Positions 24,471 to 32,506 of a stretch of 64,000 nt of DNA are shown here, in pieces (the stretch's first letter is position 1; each line of letters starts with the position of its first letter). The DNA is taken from the NCBI RefSeq assembly GCF_000717715.1, contig NZ_JOAI01000045.1, positions 62,001 through 126,000 of the forward strand, written 5' to 3'. The notes below the pieces were generated by a model, which did not search any database, was not told the origin of the DNA, and was given only the letters and a program-made list of their open reading frames with translations. This DNA comes from Streptomyces sp. NRRL B-24484 (GTDB lineage Bacteria > Actinomycetota > Actinomycetes > Streptomycetales > Streptomycetaceae). Both the position numbers and the translations under genes were made by a program.

Positions 24471-24896
24471 TCAGGAGGCCAGCAGGCGGTCCAGGACCCC
24501 GCGGTAGTCGCGCAGGGCGAGCCGCAGCTCCTCCGTCCCGGCGTCCGGGGCGGCCGGCGTGCCCGGCTCGGTGTGCAGGCCCTCGCGGCGCCGGCGGACG
24601 GCCTCGGCGACCAGGTCGGCAGCCCGGGCGACGAGCGCGTCGGCGCGCCGCACGGCGTCCGCCGGGTCGTCGACGAACCCCGCCTGCACGGCCTCCCACT
24701 CGGCGGAGACCGTCGCCACCTGCTGCCGGTCGAGCCAGCGGCCGAAGCCGTCGCCGGCCGGCGACGGCTCGGGCAGGTCGGCCCCGGCGACCTCCGCCCG
24801 CGGTGACGAGGCGTCGGGCTGCCGGGGGAAGGGCACCCGGCCGGCGGGGGCGTCCGGCCGGTGGTGTGCGGTGTCGTGCGGTCGGTCCTCGGTCAT
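24471..24896 (-). CDS. Conserved hypothetical protein (141 aa), paralogue of the next gene
   Basis: This soluble, charged protein has a disordered N-terminus (about 45 residues) and a helical domain: AVQAGFVDDPADAVRRADALVARAADLV, and C-terminal TEELRLALRDYRGVLDRLLAS. The gene at 25007 repeats the scheme (FVEDPPRAAAEADRTLQSLL and TEELRSALLAIRGLTLEVL), so both come from one family that I do not recognise by name. ATG at 24896 follows GAGGAACG. Position in the stress block suggests a stress role. Confidence 0.65.
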   Translation of the reverse strand: MTEDRPHDTAHHRPDAPAGRVPFPRQPDASSPRAEVAGADLPEPSPAGDGFGRWLDRQQVATVSAEWEAVQAGFVDDPADAVRRADALVARAADLVAEAVRRRREGLHTEPGTPAAPDAGTEELRLALRDYRGVLDRLLAS

Positions 24897-25006
24897 GTCG
24901 TTCCTCGCAGAGGTGGTGGGTGGATCGGGCGCGCCGCCCGTCCGGTTCCGCGGCGCGGCCGCACGGGCGGTCGGGCGCGGCGTCCGGACGGGCGGCGGCG
25001 GGCCGG

Positions 25007-25681
25007 TCAGGAGTTGACGGCCCGTCGGCCGAGCGCCCGCTCCGGCGCCGGCGCGCCGGTGGCGGGTGCCGGCCGCTCGGCGTCCGGCGTCCCGGTGCCG
25101 AGCGTCTTCGCCGGGGCCGGCCGGGGTGCTGCGGCGGGCCGTTCGGCGGGGGCCGGGTGCTCGCGGCCGAGGACCTCCAGGGTGAGGCCGCGGATCGCCA
25201 GCAGGGCGCTCCGCAGCTCCTCGGTGTCGGCGCCGGCGCCGTCGGCGCGGCCGAGGGTCTCCCGGGCCGTCCGGTACGCGGCGATGCGCCGCGCGTGGTC
25301 GACGGACAGCGCCTCGATCCGGCCGGAGGCCGGGTAGCCGACCCGGTCCAGCAGGGACTGCAGGGTCCGGTCCGCCTCGGCGGCCGCCCGCGGCGGGTCC
25401 TCGACGAAGAGCACCTGGAATCCCCTGATCGCGGTGGTGAACCGCTCGCGCTCGGCCTCGGGGAGGCCGGTCAGCCGCAGGCCGCGGCGGAGCGCGAGCC
25501 GGTCGGCGAGTTCGCGGTCGGTGCGGCGGACGTCGCCGCCGTGGCTGCGCAGCGCACGTTCGTACTCGGGTCCGAACCTCGTCCGCAGCCGGCGCGTGCG
25601 CAGGCGCTGCAGGACGAGCGGCGCCGCGGCGGCCGCGGCGGCGCAGAGCAGGACCACGAGGAGGACGGCCACGGTGGACAT
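25007..25681 (-). CDS. Membrane-anchored conserved protein (224 aa)
   Basis: One N-terminal transmembrane helix (VAVLLVVLLCAAAAAAAPLVL) is followed by a cytoplasmic helical domain with RFGPEYERALRSHGGDVRRTDRELADR, FVEDPPRAAAEADRTLQSLL and TEELRSALLAIRGL, then a Pro/Ala-rich tail. It is a longer, anchored relative of the 141-residue protein downstream. ATG at 25681. The gap 25682-25934 holds no other gene. Confidence 0.7.
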   Translation of the reverse strand: MSTVAVLLVVLLCAAAAAAAPLVLQRLRTRRLRTRFGPEYERALRSHGGDVRRTDRELADRLALRRGLRLTGLPEAERERFTTAIRGFQVLFVEDPPRAAAEADRTLQSLLDRVGYPASGRIEALSVDHARRIAAYRTARETLGRADGAGADTEELRSALLAIRGLTLEVLGREHPAPAERPAAAPRPAPAKTLGTGTPDAERPAPATGAPAPERALGRRAVNS

Positions 25682-25934
25682 GGGCTCTCTCCTTCCGGTG
25701 GGGTCCGGGCCCGAGGTGGCGTCCGGACGGGCTTCGGCGGTACCGCCTCACCGCTCCCGGCGCGGGCAAACCCCCCTGTGCAGCCGCCCCGGTGACGGAC
25801 CGTCGGCCGCTCCGCCGGGCTCCGGCGCGGAATCGGCCGGGATCCGCCGCTCCCGCCCCGCATGGACGCCCGGCGGCGGGGCAGTCGCCCTCCGGCGGGC
25901 ACCGGCCCGGATCACAGGAGCGGAGGGACGCAGC

Positions 25935-26378
25935 ATGGTGGAGACGATCGAACGGCACACGACGGCGCGGATATGCGGGACCCGGCCGCGGCGGGTGCGC
26001 GTGGTGCTGCGGTACCGCACCGACGACCCGTACGCCGTCGCGCTGTGCTTCCCCGGGCCGGCCCGGCTGTCGGAGACGCTGGCCGTCGAGGACGGCGGCG
26101 CGGTCGACGACGGCCCGCAGTGGACGGTCGGCCGCGACCTGCTGGCCGAGGGCCGCTACGGCAGCACCGGCGCCGGCGACCTGCACGTCCGGCCGGACGA
26201 GGAGGGCGGGGTGCTGCTGCAGTGGCGCTGCCCGGGCAGCGGCGCGGACGTGCGGCTGGGTGCGGCGGAGCTCGGCGCCTTCCTGGACCGCACCTACCGT
26301 GCCGTGCCCGCGGGCCGCGAGTCCGCCTTCGTCGACTGGCCGCAGACCCCCGAGGAATTCCTCCGCCGCATCGTCTGA
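25935..26378 (+). CDS. SsgA-like sporulation/cell-division regulator (second copy)
   Basis: The 147-residue protein has the same signature as the gene at 19810: VRVVLRYRTDDPYAVALCFPGP, WTVGRDLLAEGRYG, GDLHVRPDEEGGVLLQWRC, and C-terminal WPQTPEEFLRRIV. ATG at 25935 follows CAGGAGCGGAGGGACGCAGC. It is transcribed alone, divergent from the membrane-anchored gene. Which SsgA/B/C-G class it belongs to cannot be decided by eye. Confidence 0.88.
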   Translation: MVETIERHTTARICGTRPRRVRVVLRYRTDDPYAVALCFPGPARLSETLAVEDGGAVDDGPQWTVGRDLLAEGRYGSTGAGDLHVRPDEEGGVLLQWRCPGSGADVRLGAAELGAFLDRTYRAVPAGRESAFVDWPQTPEEFLRRIV

Positions 26379-26402
26379 CCGGCGCAGCCCCCGGATTCCC
26401 CG

Positions 26403-26529
26403 CAGGGGCGCCTCCCGGCCGAAGGCTGGGGAACTGCGCAGTCCGGGGGCGGCCGTCACGACGATCAGGGCCGAGCGCCGATCTGCACGACGAGCCGTAT
26501 CCGGATTGCGCAGTTCCCCGCGCCCCTGG
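26403..26529. repeat. Intergenic hairpin repeat, copy C (complete)
   Basis: Left arm CAGGGGCGC and CTGGGGAACTGCGCAGTCCGG; right arm CCGGATTGCGCAGTTCCCCG and GCGCCCCTGG; about 60 nt between. The arms pair over roughly 20 bp. It sits between the convergent SsgA-like and SigB-family genes and can fold as a two-sided terminator. Confidence 0.75.
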
Positions 26530-26541
26530 TGTTGCCCCCGC

Positions 26542-27429
26542 CTATCCGACGATCATGCCTTCGCGGAGGCGGTTGAGGATCCGCGCCAGCAGCCGCGAGA
26601 CCTGCATCTGGGAGACGCCGAGCCGGGCCCCGATCTCGGCCTGGGTGAACTCCTCGACGAACCGCATGTGCAGGATCGCCCGGTCCCGCTCGGTGAGTGC
26701 GGCGACCAGCGGCTTGAGCGCCTCCAGGTTCTCGACCTTCTCGAGTCCGGGGTCGTGCCTGCCGAGCCGCCGGAGCAGCGAGCCGTCGCCGTCCTCGTCG
26801 TCGCTGCCGAGGTCGAGGGAGCCGGCGGTGTGGGCGTTGCGCGCGATCATGCCCTCGACCACCTCGTCCTCGGTGATCTCCAGGTGGGTGGCGAGCTCCG
26901 CGACGGTGGCCGGGCGGCCCAGCGACTGCTCCAGCAGGTCGCTCGACTTGGCGAGGGCCAGCCGCAGCTCCTGGAGGCGGCGCGGGACGTGGACGGCCCA
27001 GGTGGCGTCCCGGAAGAACCGCTTGATCTCGCCGACGATCGTCGGCACCGCCAGGGTCACGAACTCCACGCCGCGGTCCGGGTCGAACCGGTCGATCGCC
27101 TTGATCAGGCCGACGGTGCCGACCTGGACGATGTCGTCCATCGGCTCGCCGCTCTGCCGGAACCGCCGGGCGACGTACCGGACGAGGGAGAGGTTCAGCT
27201 CGACCAGGGTGCCGCGGACGTACGAGTACTCGGCGGTGCCCTCCTCCAGGGTCCGCAGCCGGGCGAACAGGGCCGAGGAGAGGACCTTGGCGTCGGCCGG
27301 GGCCACCGTCGAGGGGTCGTCGACCACGCGCTGCACCGGCGCCGGAGCCGGCACCGCGAAGCCCGCGGAGCTCGCGCCTTCGGCGGTCGCTCCAGGTGCG
27401 AGGGTCGACCCTTCACTCATCACTGCCAT
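26542..27429 (-). CDS. SigB/SigF/SigG-family RNA polymerase sigma factor
   Basis: The 295-residue protein has sigma region 2 (VELNLSLVRYVARRFRQSGEPMDDIVQVGTVGLIKAIDRFDPDRGVEFVTLAVPTIVGEIKRFFRD), region 3 (VPRRLQELRLALAKSSDLLEQSLGRPATVAELATHLEITEDEVVEGM) and region 4 (LTERDRAILHMRFVEEFTQAEIGARLGVSQMQVSRLLARILNRLREGM). This is the stress/sporulation group controlled by partner switching. I chose ATG at 27429 (AAGGA 6-7 nt upstream). The nearby HATPase and STAS genes, and several GNNT-N15/16-GGG[TC]A promoters, fit it being the local regulator, though a genome usually carries several such factors. Confidence 0.93.
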   Translation of the reverse strand: MAVMSEGSTLAPGATAEGASSAGFAVPAPAPVQRVVDDPSTVAPADAKVLSSALFARLRTLEEGTAEYSYVRGTLVELNLSLVRYVARRFRQSGEPMDDIVQVGTVGLIKAIDRFDPDRGVEFVTLAVPTIVGEIKRFFRDATWAVHVPRRLQELRLALAKSSDLLEQSLGRPATVAELATHLEITEDEVVEGMIARNAHTAGSLDLGSDDEDGDGSLLRRLGRHDPGLEKVENLEALKPLVAALTERDRAILHMRFVEEFTQAEIGARLGVSQMQVSRLLARILNRLREGMIVG

Positions 27430-28018
27430 GGCCATTCCTTCCGTGGGTGCGTCGGCGGCTCGCATGCCCGGGGTTCCGGGACGCAGTCCTCGGGATGCCG
27501 ATCCTCCACGGAAGGGGCCGGAAGCCTTCACCGGCCCTTCACGAGCGGTGCCGTTCGCCCACTCCTCCGGCCGGGTCCGGCCGCGGCGGGGAGCGGTGCG
27601 CAAGCGATGCACCTGGCAGCCGTGACGGCCCGACTAAAGACTCGCCGCAGGGTCCGGCGGGCGGCGGCGGCCCGCCGGTCGCCGGTCGCCGGGCCGCCGC
27701 CTCGCCGACCCGGGCCCGTCCTCGGCCCCGCCGACGACCGTACGCCGCCGCACCGCACGAGACCGCCGCACCGCACGGGAGGGGCCGATGGCACACCGAC
27801 CGCAGCCGGAGGGTGCCGCGGGCGCACGGAACGGGCCCGGGGCATCCGCTGCCCGGGCCCGTGCATCCACCGTCGGACCGGCCCGCCGGCCGCTGCCGCT
27901 TCACGTTCCGGCGGGCCCGCCTGCACCCGTCCCACGCTCCTCCGGCCCCCCGGCCCGGTCCACCCGCAGCGTTCGCGCAGCGGTCGGCAGCACCGCGGCA
28001 GACCCCCGGCCGGTCGGC
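27430..28018. other. 589-nt intergenic region without a supported gene
   Basis: Several frames are open through base composition only; none has a family pattern or a good ribosome site. The region must contain the promoter of the sigma-factor gene, but I found no clear SigB or SigK-type site. A strong hairpin is present at 27831-27862. Confidence 0.55.
27831..27862 (-). terminator. Terminator hairpin downstream of the 28019-28423 gene
   Basis: ACGGGCCCGGG pairs with CCCGGGCCCGT over 11 bp around a 10-nt loop. It lies 157 nt beyond the stop of the minus-strand membrane gene. Confidence 0.55.
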
Positions 28019-28423
28019 TCAGGGCAGCGGCTCGGGCTCCCGGTCGGGCCGCAGCAGGCCGGCGACGGAGAGGGCGCCCCAGCCGAGCGAGACCACCAGT
28101 GCGCCCGCCCGGTGCCGTGCGGTGGGCAGCGGGGTGACGCCGGGGACGAGTCCGGACAGCAGTGCGGCGTCGCCGAGGTCGGCGGCGATCCGCAGCAGGG
28201 CGGCGGTGCGCAGGCTGCGGTCGTCCGGGGCGAGCAGCATCGCCAGGCCGCAGGCCGCGTCGCGCAGGCCCAGCGGGGAGATGCAGGCGGCGACCGGCGC
28301 GGGGACGGTGCCGTCCGGACCGGCGAGGCCGGAGGGCCGGGCGAGCAGGGCGGGGCGGCGGGTGACGGCCAGGCCGTAGACGGCGGTGGCCGCGCCGGTG
28401 AGGCGGAGCAGGGTGCGGTTCAC
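28019..28423 (-). CDS. Small membrane protein (134 aa), DUF4267-like
   Basis: The protein has about four hydrophobic stretches: TLLRLTGAATAVYGLAV; LGLRDAACGLAMLLA; RTAALLRIAADLGDAALLSGL; GALVVSLGWGALSVAGLL. The R-x2-A-D-x-G-D pattern in the third resembles DUF4267. GTG at 28423 is the only reasonable start. It is divergent from the flavin oxidoreductase gene, with 70 nt between starts. Confidence 0.65.
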   Translation of the reverse strand: MNRTLLRLTGAATAVYGLAVTRRPALLARPSGLAGPDGTVPAPVAACISPLGLRDAACGLAMLLAPDDRSLRTAALLRIAADLGDAALLSGLVPGVTPLPTARHRAGALVVSLGWGALSVAGLLRPDREPEPLP

Positions 28424-28493
28424 AGGTGCATCCGTACCCGGGGTCGGGCTGCCGTGCACGGGGTGCGCGGCCGAACGGAGAGGAGGCGGTGAG

Positions 28494-29777
28494 GTGGCTT
28501 CGCCGGACGTGGTGGTGGTCGGTGCCGGACTCGCGGGGCTGGCGTGCGCCCGGGACCTGGTGGCGGCCGGGCTGGAGGTGACCGTCCTGGAGGCCTCGGA
28601 CGGCGTGGGCGGGCGGATGCGGACCGATCTGGTCGGCGGGTTCCGGGTGGACCGCGGTTTCCAGGTGTTCAACACCTCGTACCCGCAGGTGCGCCGGCGG
28701 CTCGACCTGCGGGCGCTGCGGCTGCACCCGTTCACGCCGGGCTTCGTCCTGGCGGGCGGCCGCGGGCGGTACCGGTTCGCCGATCCGACGCGGCGGCCGG
28801 ACCTGGCCGGCGACCTGCTGCCGGGCCGGCTCGCCCCCTTCCGGGACCTGGTGGCGCTCGGGCTGCTGAGCGCCCGGGACATGGTGCTGCCGGCCGCCGT
28901 GCTGCGGCACGGCCGGGACGTGCCCGCCCGGGCGGCGCTGGCCTCGGCGGGTGTCTCGCCGGAGACCGTGGACGCGGTGCTGCGGCCGTTCCTCGCCGGG
29001 GTGTTCCTGGAGGACGGCCTGGAGACCTCGGGCCGGTTCTTCCACCTGGTGTGGCGGAGCCTGCTGCGCGGCACGCTCTGCCTGCCGGAGGCCGGGATCG
29101 GCGCGGTGCCGGCGCAGCTGGCGGCCGGACTGCCGCCGGGCACGGTGGCGCTGGAGTCGCCGGTGGCGGAGCTCACGGAGGCCGGGGTGCTGCTCGCGGA
29201 CGGCACGGAGGTGCCGGCCGGGCGGGTGGTGGTGGCGGCCGAGGCACCGGAGGCGGCGCGGCTGCTGCCCGGGCTGCCGGTGCCGCCCGGGCGTCCGGTG
29301 ACCACGGTGTACCACGCGGCGCCGGTCCCGCCGCTGGCCGAGCCGACGCTGCTGGTGGACACCGACGGCCTGGTGCTGAACAGCGTGGTGCTGTCCGAGG
29401 TGGTGCCGGGGTGCTCGGGCGACGGGCGGGCGCTGGTGGCGACCTCGGTGCTGGGGGCGGCGGCCTGGGAGCCGCAGGTGCGGGCCCGGCTGGCCGAGCT
29501 GTACCGGGTGGACACCGCCGGCTGGGAGCACCTGGCGGACCGTCGGATCCCTTACGCGCTGCCCGCGATGCCGGCGCCGCACCCGCTGACCCGGCCGGCG
29601 GCGCTGGGCGGCGGCCGGTTCGTCTGCGGGGACCACCGGACGACCGGGTCGGTGCAGGGGGCGCTGGCCTCCGGCGCGCGGGCCGCCCGCGAGGTGCTGG
29701 CGGACGCGGCGACCGTGGTCAGGGCGGGTCCGCTCCCCGGTCGCGTTCGGCGGCGAGCAGTTCGGGCAGGCCGCTGA
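28494..29777 (+). CDS. FAD-dependent amine-oxidase-like oxidoreductase
   Basis: The 427-residue protein has the Rossmann dinucleotide motif VVVVGAGLAGLACARDLVAAGLEVTVLEASDGVGGRMRT, then FRVDRGFQVFNTSYPQ, and a C-terminal FAD motif FVCGDHRTTGSVQGALASGARAAREVL. This is the protoporphyrinogen/phytoene/amine oxidase superfamily. GTG at 28494 has AGGAGG 7 nt upstream. Its 3' end overlaps the convergent photolyase remnant by about 59 nt. The substrate may be an isoprenoid or lipid, which is inference. Confidence 0.85.
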   Translation: MASPDVVVVGAGLAGLACARDLVAAGLEVTVLEASDGVGGRMRTDLVGGFRVDRGFQVFNTSYPQVRRRLDLRALRLHPFTPGFVLAGGRGRYRFADPTRRPDLAGDLLPGRLAPFRDLVALGLLSARDMVLPAAVLRHGRDVPARAALASAGVSPETVDAVLRPFLAGVFLEDGLETSGRFFHLVWRSLLRGTLCLPEAGIGAVPAQLAAGLPPGTVALESPVAELTEAGVLLADGTEVPAGRVVVAAEAPEAARLLPGLPVPPGRPVTTVYHAAPVPPLAEPTLLVDTDGLVLNSVVLSEVVPGCSGDGRALVATSVLGAAAWEPQVRARLAELYRVDTAGWEHLADRRIPYALPAMPAPHPLTRPAALGGGRFVCGDHRTTGSVQGALASGARAAREVLADAATVVRAGPLPGRVRRRAVRAGR

Positions 29778-30045
29778 GCCGGTCGAGTCCGGCCGCGGCC
29801 CGCGCGGTGCGGTGGTTGGCGGCGAGCACGTCCCGGTGGCGGTGGACGAAGGCCCAGTGGCCGGTGGTGAACGGGCAGGCCCGCTCGCCGATCCGCCCGG
29901 TGGGCCGGTAGCGGCAGGGTCCGCAGTGGTCGCCCGTCCGGTGCAGGTAGGCGCCGCCCGCCGCGTACGGCTTGGTGGTGATCCGGCCGCCGTCGGCGTA
30001 CTGGGACATGCCGACGACGTTCCACCGGCTGATCGACGACACCCC
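29719..30045 (-). pseudogene. C-terminal remnant of a cryptochrome/photolyase-related protein
   Basis: The frame reads WNVVGMSQYADGGRITTKPYAAGGAYLHRTGDHCGPCRYRPTG, then ACPFTTGHWAFVHRHRDVLAANHR. This is the C-terminal domain of the deoxyribodipyrimidine photolyase-related (iron-sulphur cryptochrome) family, including cysteines used for the [4Fe-4S] cluster and the MSQYADGG..TTKPY.SGGAY signature. About 400 residues carrying the N-terminal and main FAD regions are absent; upstream is unrelated sequence and then the MerR stop. So it is a 5'-truncated relic downstream of a light-type regulator. Confidence 0.8.
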
Positions 30046-30141
30046 GGGCGCGCCGCCCTGGCCGCCCGCTTCGCCGCCGCACCGGGCATCTGGCCCGGCC
30101 CCGTTCGGCCCCTCCCCGGTCACGGGCGCTCCGACGCGGCG

Positions 30142-31152
30142 TCAGGCCGCGGCCAGCGCCTCCAGCTGGGCCAGCCCCTCGGGGAGGCGGCGGGGCCGGA
30201 CGGTGCCGGCGATGCGGCCGACCCCGGCCCAGCCAGGGCCGCCGAGCAGCACCGCGGGCCGCGCCCGGGCACCGCGCGGACCCCAGGCGGTGGCGGCGGC
30301 CAGCTGGGCGAGCCGCGGGTCCGCGGTGCTGCGGCACTGCGACCAGAGCAGCGCCGCCGAGGGGCCGATCCGCCGCACGGCCTCGACCAGCGCGGCCGTC
30401 GGCACGGCGGGCCCGAACATCCGGTACGGCACGCCCCGTTCGGACAGCCCGGCGGCGGCCGCCTCCAGGGCCAGCGAGTGCAGCTCCCCCGGCATGCCGG
30501 CGAGCAGCACCGGCGCCGTCGGCGCGGCCGGGTCGACGCACCGGGTGACCTTCCGCAGGGCGCCGGAGACGTGCCAGGAGAGCAGGTGCTCCACCTCGAC
30601 GTAGCGCTCGCCCTCCACCGCCCACTTGCGGCCGACGGCCCGCAGGGCGGGCATCATCACCTCGTCCCAGGCGGTCACCACGCCGAGGTCGGCGACCACC
30701 CGGTCGAGCATCCGCTCCACCACGGGGGCGTCGAGGCGGACGGCGGCCCGGCCGAGACCGCGGCACTCCGGCCGGACGGTGCCCAGCGGCAGCGCCCGGC
30801 TGCCGCCCGACTCACGGGGCTCTCCGGGCTCGCGGGCCTCGCCGGGCCCGCCGGCGGCACGGGCCTCGGCCCGGCCCTGCGGAACCCGGACGAGGGCGCC
30901 GGCCAGGGCCAGCCGGGCGGCCTCCGCGGGCGGCACGCCGTGCGCGGTGAGGCGGCACATCGCCTCCAGCACGGCGACGTCCTGCGGGCGCCAGCGGCGG
31001 TGCCGGCCGGCCTCGTGGCCCGAGGGGCCGATGCCGTAGCGGCGCTCCCAGGAGCGGACGGTGGTGGGCGAGACGCCGAGTCGGCGGGCCACTCCCCCCG
31101 TGGTGATGCTGGCCTCGGCGAGGCTCGCCGTCAGGTCGGTGGGGATCTCCAC
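30142..31152 (-). CDS. MerR-family regulator with B12-binding-like sensor (LitR/CarH type)
   Basis: The 336-residue protein has an N-terminal MerR helix-turn-helix (ITTGGVARRLGVSPTTVRSWERRYGIGPSGHEAGRHRRWRPQDVAVLEAM). A four-helix region with W-x10-EH (GRKWAVEGERYVEVEHLLSW) follows, where LitR/CarH has W-x9-EH, then a Rossmann-like domain with GMPGELHSLALEAAAAGL keeping the E-x-H that ligates cobalamin. In this family adenosyl-B12 holds the repressor on DNA in the dark and light releases it. The start is GTG at 31152. The photolyase remnant, flavin oxidases and SPL-like gene nearby fit a light response. Confidence 0.85.
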   Translation of the reverse strand: MEIPTDLTASLAEASITTGGVARRLGVSPTTVRSWERRYGIGPSGHEAGRHRRWRPQDVAVLEAMCRLTAHGVPPAEAARLALAGALVRVPQGRAEARAAGGPGEAREPGEPRESGGSRALPLGTVRPECRGLGRAAVRLDAPVVERMLDRVVADLGVVTAWDEVMMPALRAVGRKWAVEGERYVEVEHLLSWHVSGALRKVTRCVDPAAPTAPVLLAGMPGELHSLALEAAAAGLSERGVPYRMFGPAVPTAALVEAVRRIGPSAALLWSQCRSTADPRLAQLAAATAWGPRGARARPAVLLGGPGWAGVGRIAGTVRPRRLPEGLAQLEALAAA

Positions 31153-31318
31153 CCCGGCACGGTACGCCCGCCGGCCTGCCGGCGCGCACCGGACACGCCG
31201 CCGCGCGCCGGTCCCGCCCCGAACGGTGCACAGGCGGTGCGACCTGCCGGGCGGCTGCGGCCGTTCCACGGTGGAGGGGACCGGGCTCCGGGCCCGGTGT
31301 GGAAGGAGGTCGATCGCC

Positions 31319-31612
31319 ATGGCAGCCGCCGCCCCGACTCCGCGATCCGTCCTCGCCGACCCCGAACGGGCGACCCGCCTCGGCGATCCGGGGCTCGACC
31401 GCAGGCTGCGCCGCGTGCGCGGCACGGCGGGTGCGCCGGTGCCGGGCCTGCGAGTGCGCGACGCGGTCGTCCCGGCGTCCGCGGTGGCCGCCGGACCCGC
31501 CCCGCGGGACGCTGCCGCACCTCCGGCGGCAGCCCTGCCCGCCGCACCGGCCGACCGGGGCTCGGCGGCCGCGTGCCGGCACCCGGCGGGTTCCGGCTCC
31601 GGATTCGGATGA
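31319..31612 (+). CDS. Ala/Pro-rich hypothetical protein (97 aa)
   Basis: ATG at 31319 has an excellent ribosome site (AAGGAGGT, 8 nt spacing), which is why I accept it. The N-terminal half is charged (RSVLADPERATRLGDPGLDRRLRRVR); the rest is low-complexity Ala/Pro. No family is recognised. It is divergent from the MerR regulator and may be its target. Confidence 0.55.
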   Translation: MAAAAPTPRSVLADPERATRLGDPGLDRRLRRVRGTAGAPVPGLRVRDAVVPASAVAAGPAPRDAAAPPAAALPAAPADRGSAAACRHPAGSGSGFG

Positions 31613-31638
31613 CTCGTTTCTGTTCGGTTGCCGAAAGG

Positions 31639-31666
31639 CCGGGCGGGCGCCGAGGCGCCCGCCCGG
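31639..31666. terminator. Bidirectional terminator between convergent genes
   Basis: CCGGGCGGGCGCC and its exact complement form a 13-bp stem with a GA centre, between the 31612 stop (+) and the 31709 stop (-). Confidence 0.8.
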
Positions 31667-31708
31667 AACCGTGCCCGGCCCGGACCCGTGTCCGGCCCGG
31701 TGGCCTGC

Positions 31709-32506
31709 TCAGCGGCGGGGCGGCAGCGGCACGAAGCCGCTGGTCCGTGCCGCGTACTCGGCCCAGCCGGGCTTGTCCGCACCCATCTGGCGCTCCAGCA
31801 TCGGCTTTCCGCTGCCGAAGGCCAGCAGCCAGGTCATCAGCAGCGGGCTGCCGACGAAGGCCCAGCCGATCGGGGCGTCCGCGGCGAGCAGGAAGAGCCC
31901 CCACCAGACGCAGGCGTCGCCGAAGTAGTTGGGGTGCCGGGTGTAGCGCCACAGGCCGCGGTCCATCACCCGGCCGCGGTTGGCCGGGTCGGCCTTGAAG
32001 CGGCTCAACTGCCGGTCGCCGACCGCCTCGAAGAACAGCCCGACCGCCCAGAGCGCGGTGCCCGCCCAGGCGAGCGGGCCGGGCCCGCCGGGCAGGTACT
32101 GGGCGGCCTGCACCGGCAGCGAGACGAACCAGACCAGGACGGCCTGCAGCAGGTAGACCAGGCGCACGGCGTACAGCGTGCGGGCCCGGCCGGGCGGGCG
32201 GCGGGCGAGCATCCGGGCGTACCGCGGGTCCTCCCCCGTGCCGCGGGCCCGCCGGGCGATGTGCGCGGCGAGCCGCACGCCCCAGACCGCGGTGAGCAGG
32301 GTGGCGAGGAGCCGCCGCCCGTCGTCGCCGTACCCGGCCGAGAGCCCGTACCCGGTGAGCGCGACGGCGGTGAAGGCGAGGCCCCAGGCGACGTCCACGC
32401 CGCGGTGCCGGCCGGTGCGCAGTCCGACGGCGAGCGCGGCCAGCATCACGGCGAGCGCGGCCCCGGCCGTGGCCGCGAGGTTGACCGCGAAGGCGGTGGC
32501 GTTCAC
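31709..32506 (-). CDS. DUF1295 / steroid 5-alpha-reductase-like membrane enzyme
   Basis: The 265-residue protein has six or seven hydrophobic segments and the DUF1295 C-terminal pattern DPANRGRVMDRGLWRYTRHPNYFGDACVWWGLFL, including the NADPH/SAM-site-like R-HPNYFGD motif shared with 5-alpha-reductase and ICMT-type enzymes. GTG at 32506 overlaps the upstream stop by four bases (GTGA). It is the last gene of the five-gene lipid operon and probably acts on a membrane lipid. The substrate is not known. Confidence 0.87.
   Translation of the reverse strand: MNATAFAVNLAATAGAALAVMLAALAVGLRTGRHRGVDVAWGLAFTAVALTGYGLSAGYGDDGRRLLATLLTAVWGVRLAAHIARRARGTGEDPRYARMLARRPPGRARTLYAVRLVYLLQAVLVWFVSLPVQAAQYLPGGPGPLAWAGTALWAVGLFFEAVGDRQLSRFKADPANRGRVMDRGLWRYTRHPNYFGDACVWWGLFLLAADAPIGWAFVGSPLLMTWLLAFGSGKPMLERQMGADKPGWAEYAARTSGFVPLPPRR

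Noticed and set aside
27528..28018. Open frames on both strands between the SigB-family gene and the next membrane gene
   Set aside because: No family pattern, no good ribosome sites, and codon bias is not of coding type; a hairpin interrupts the region.
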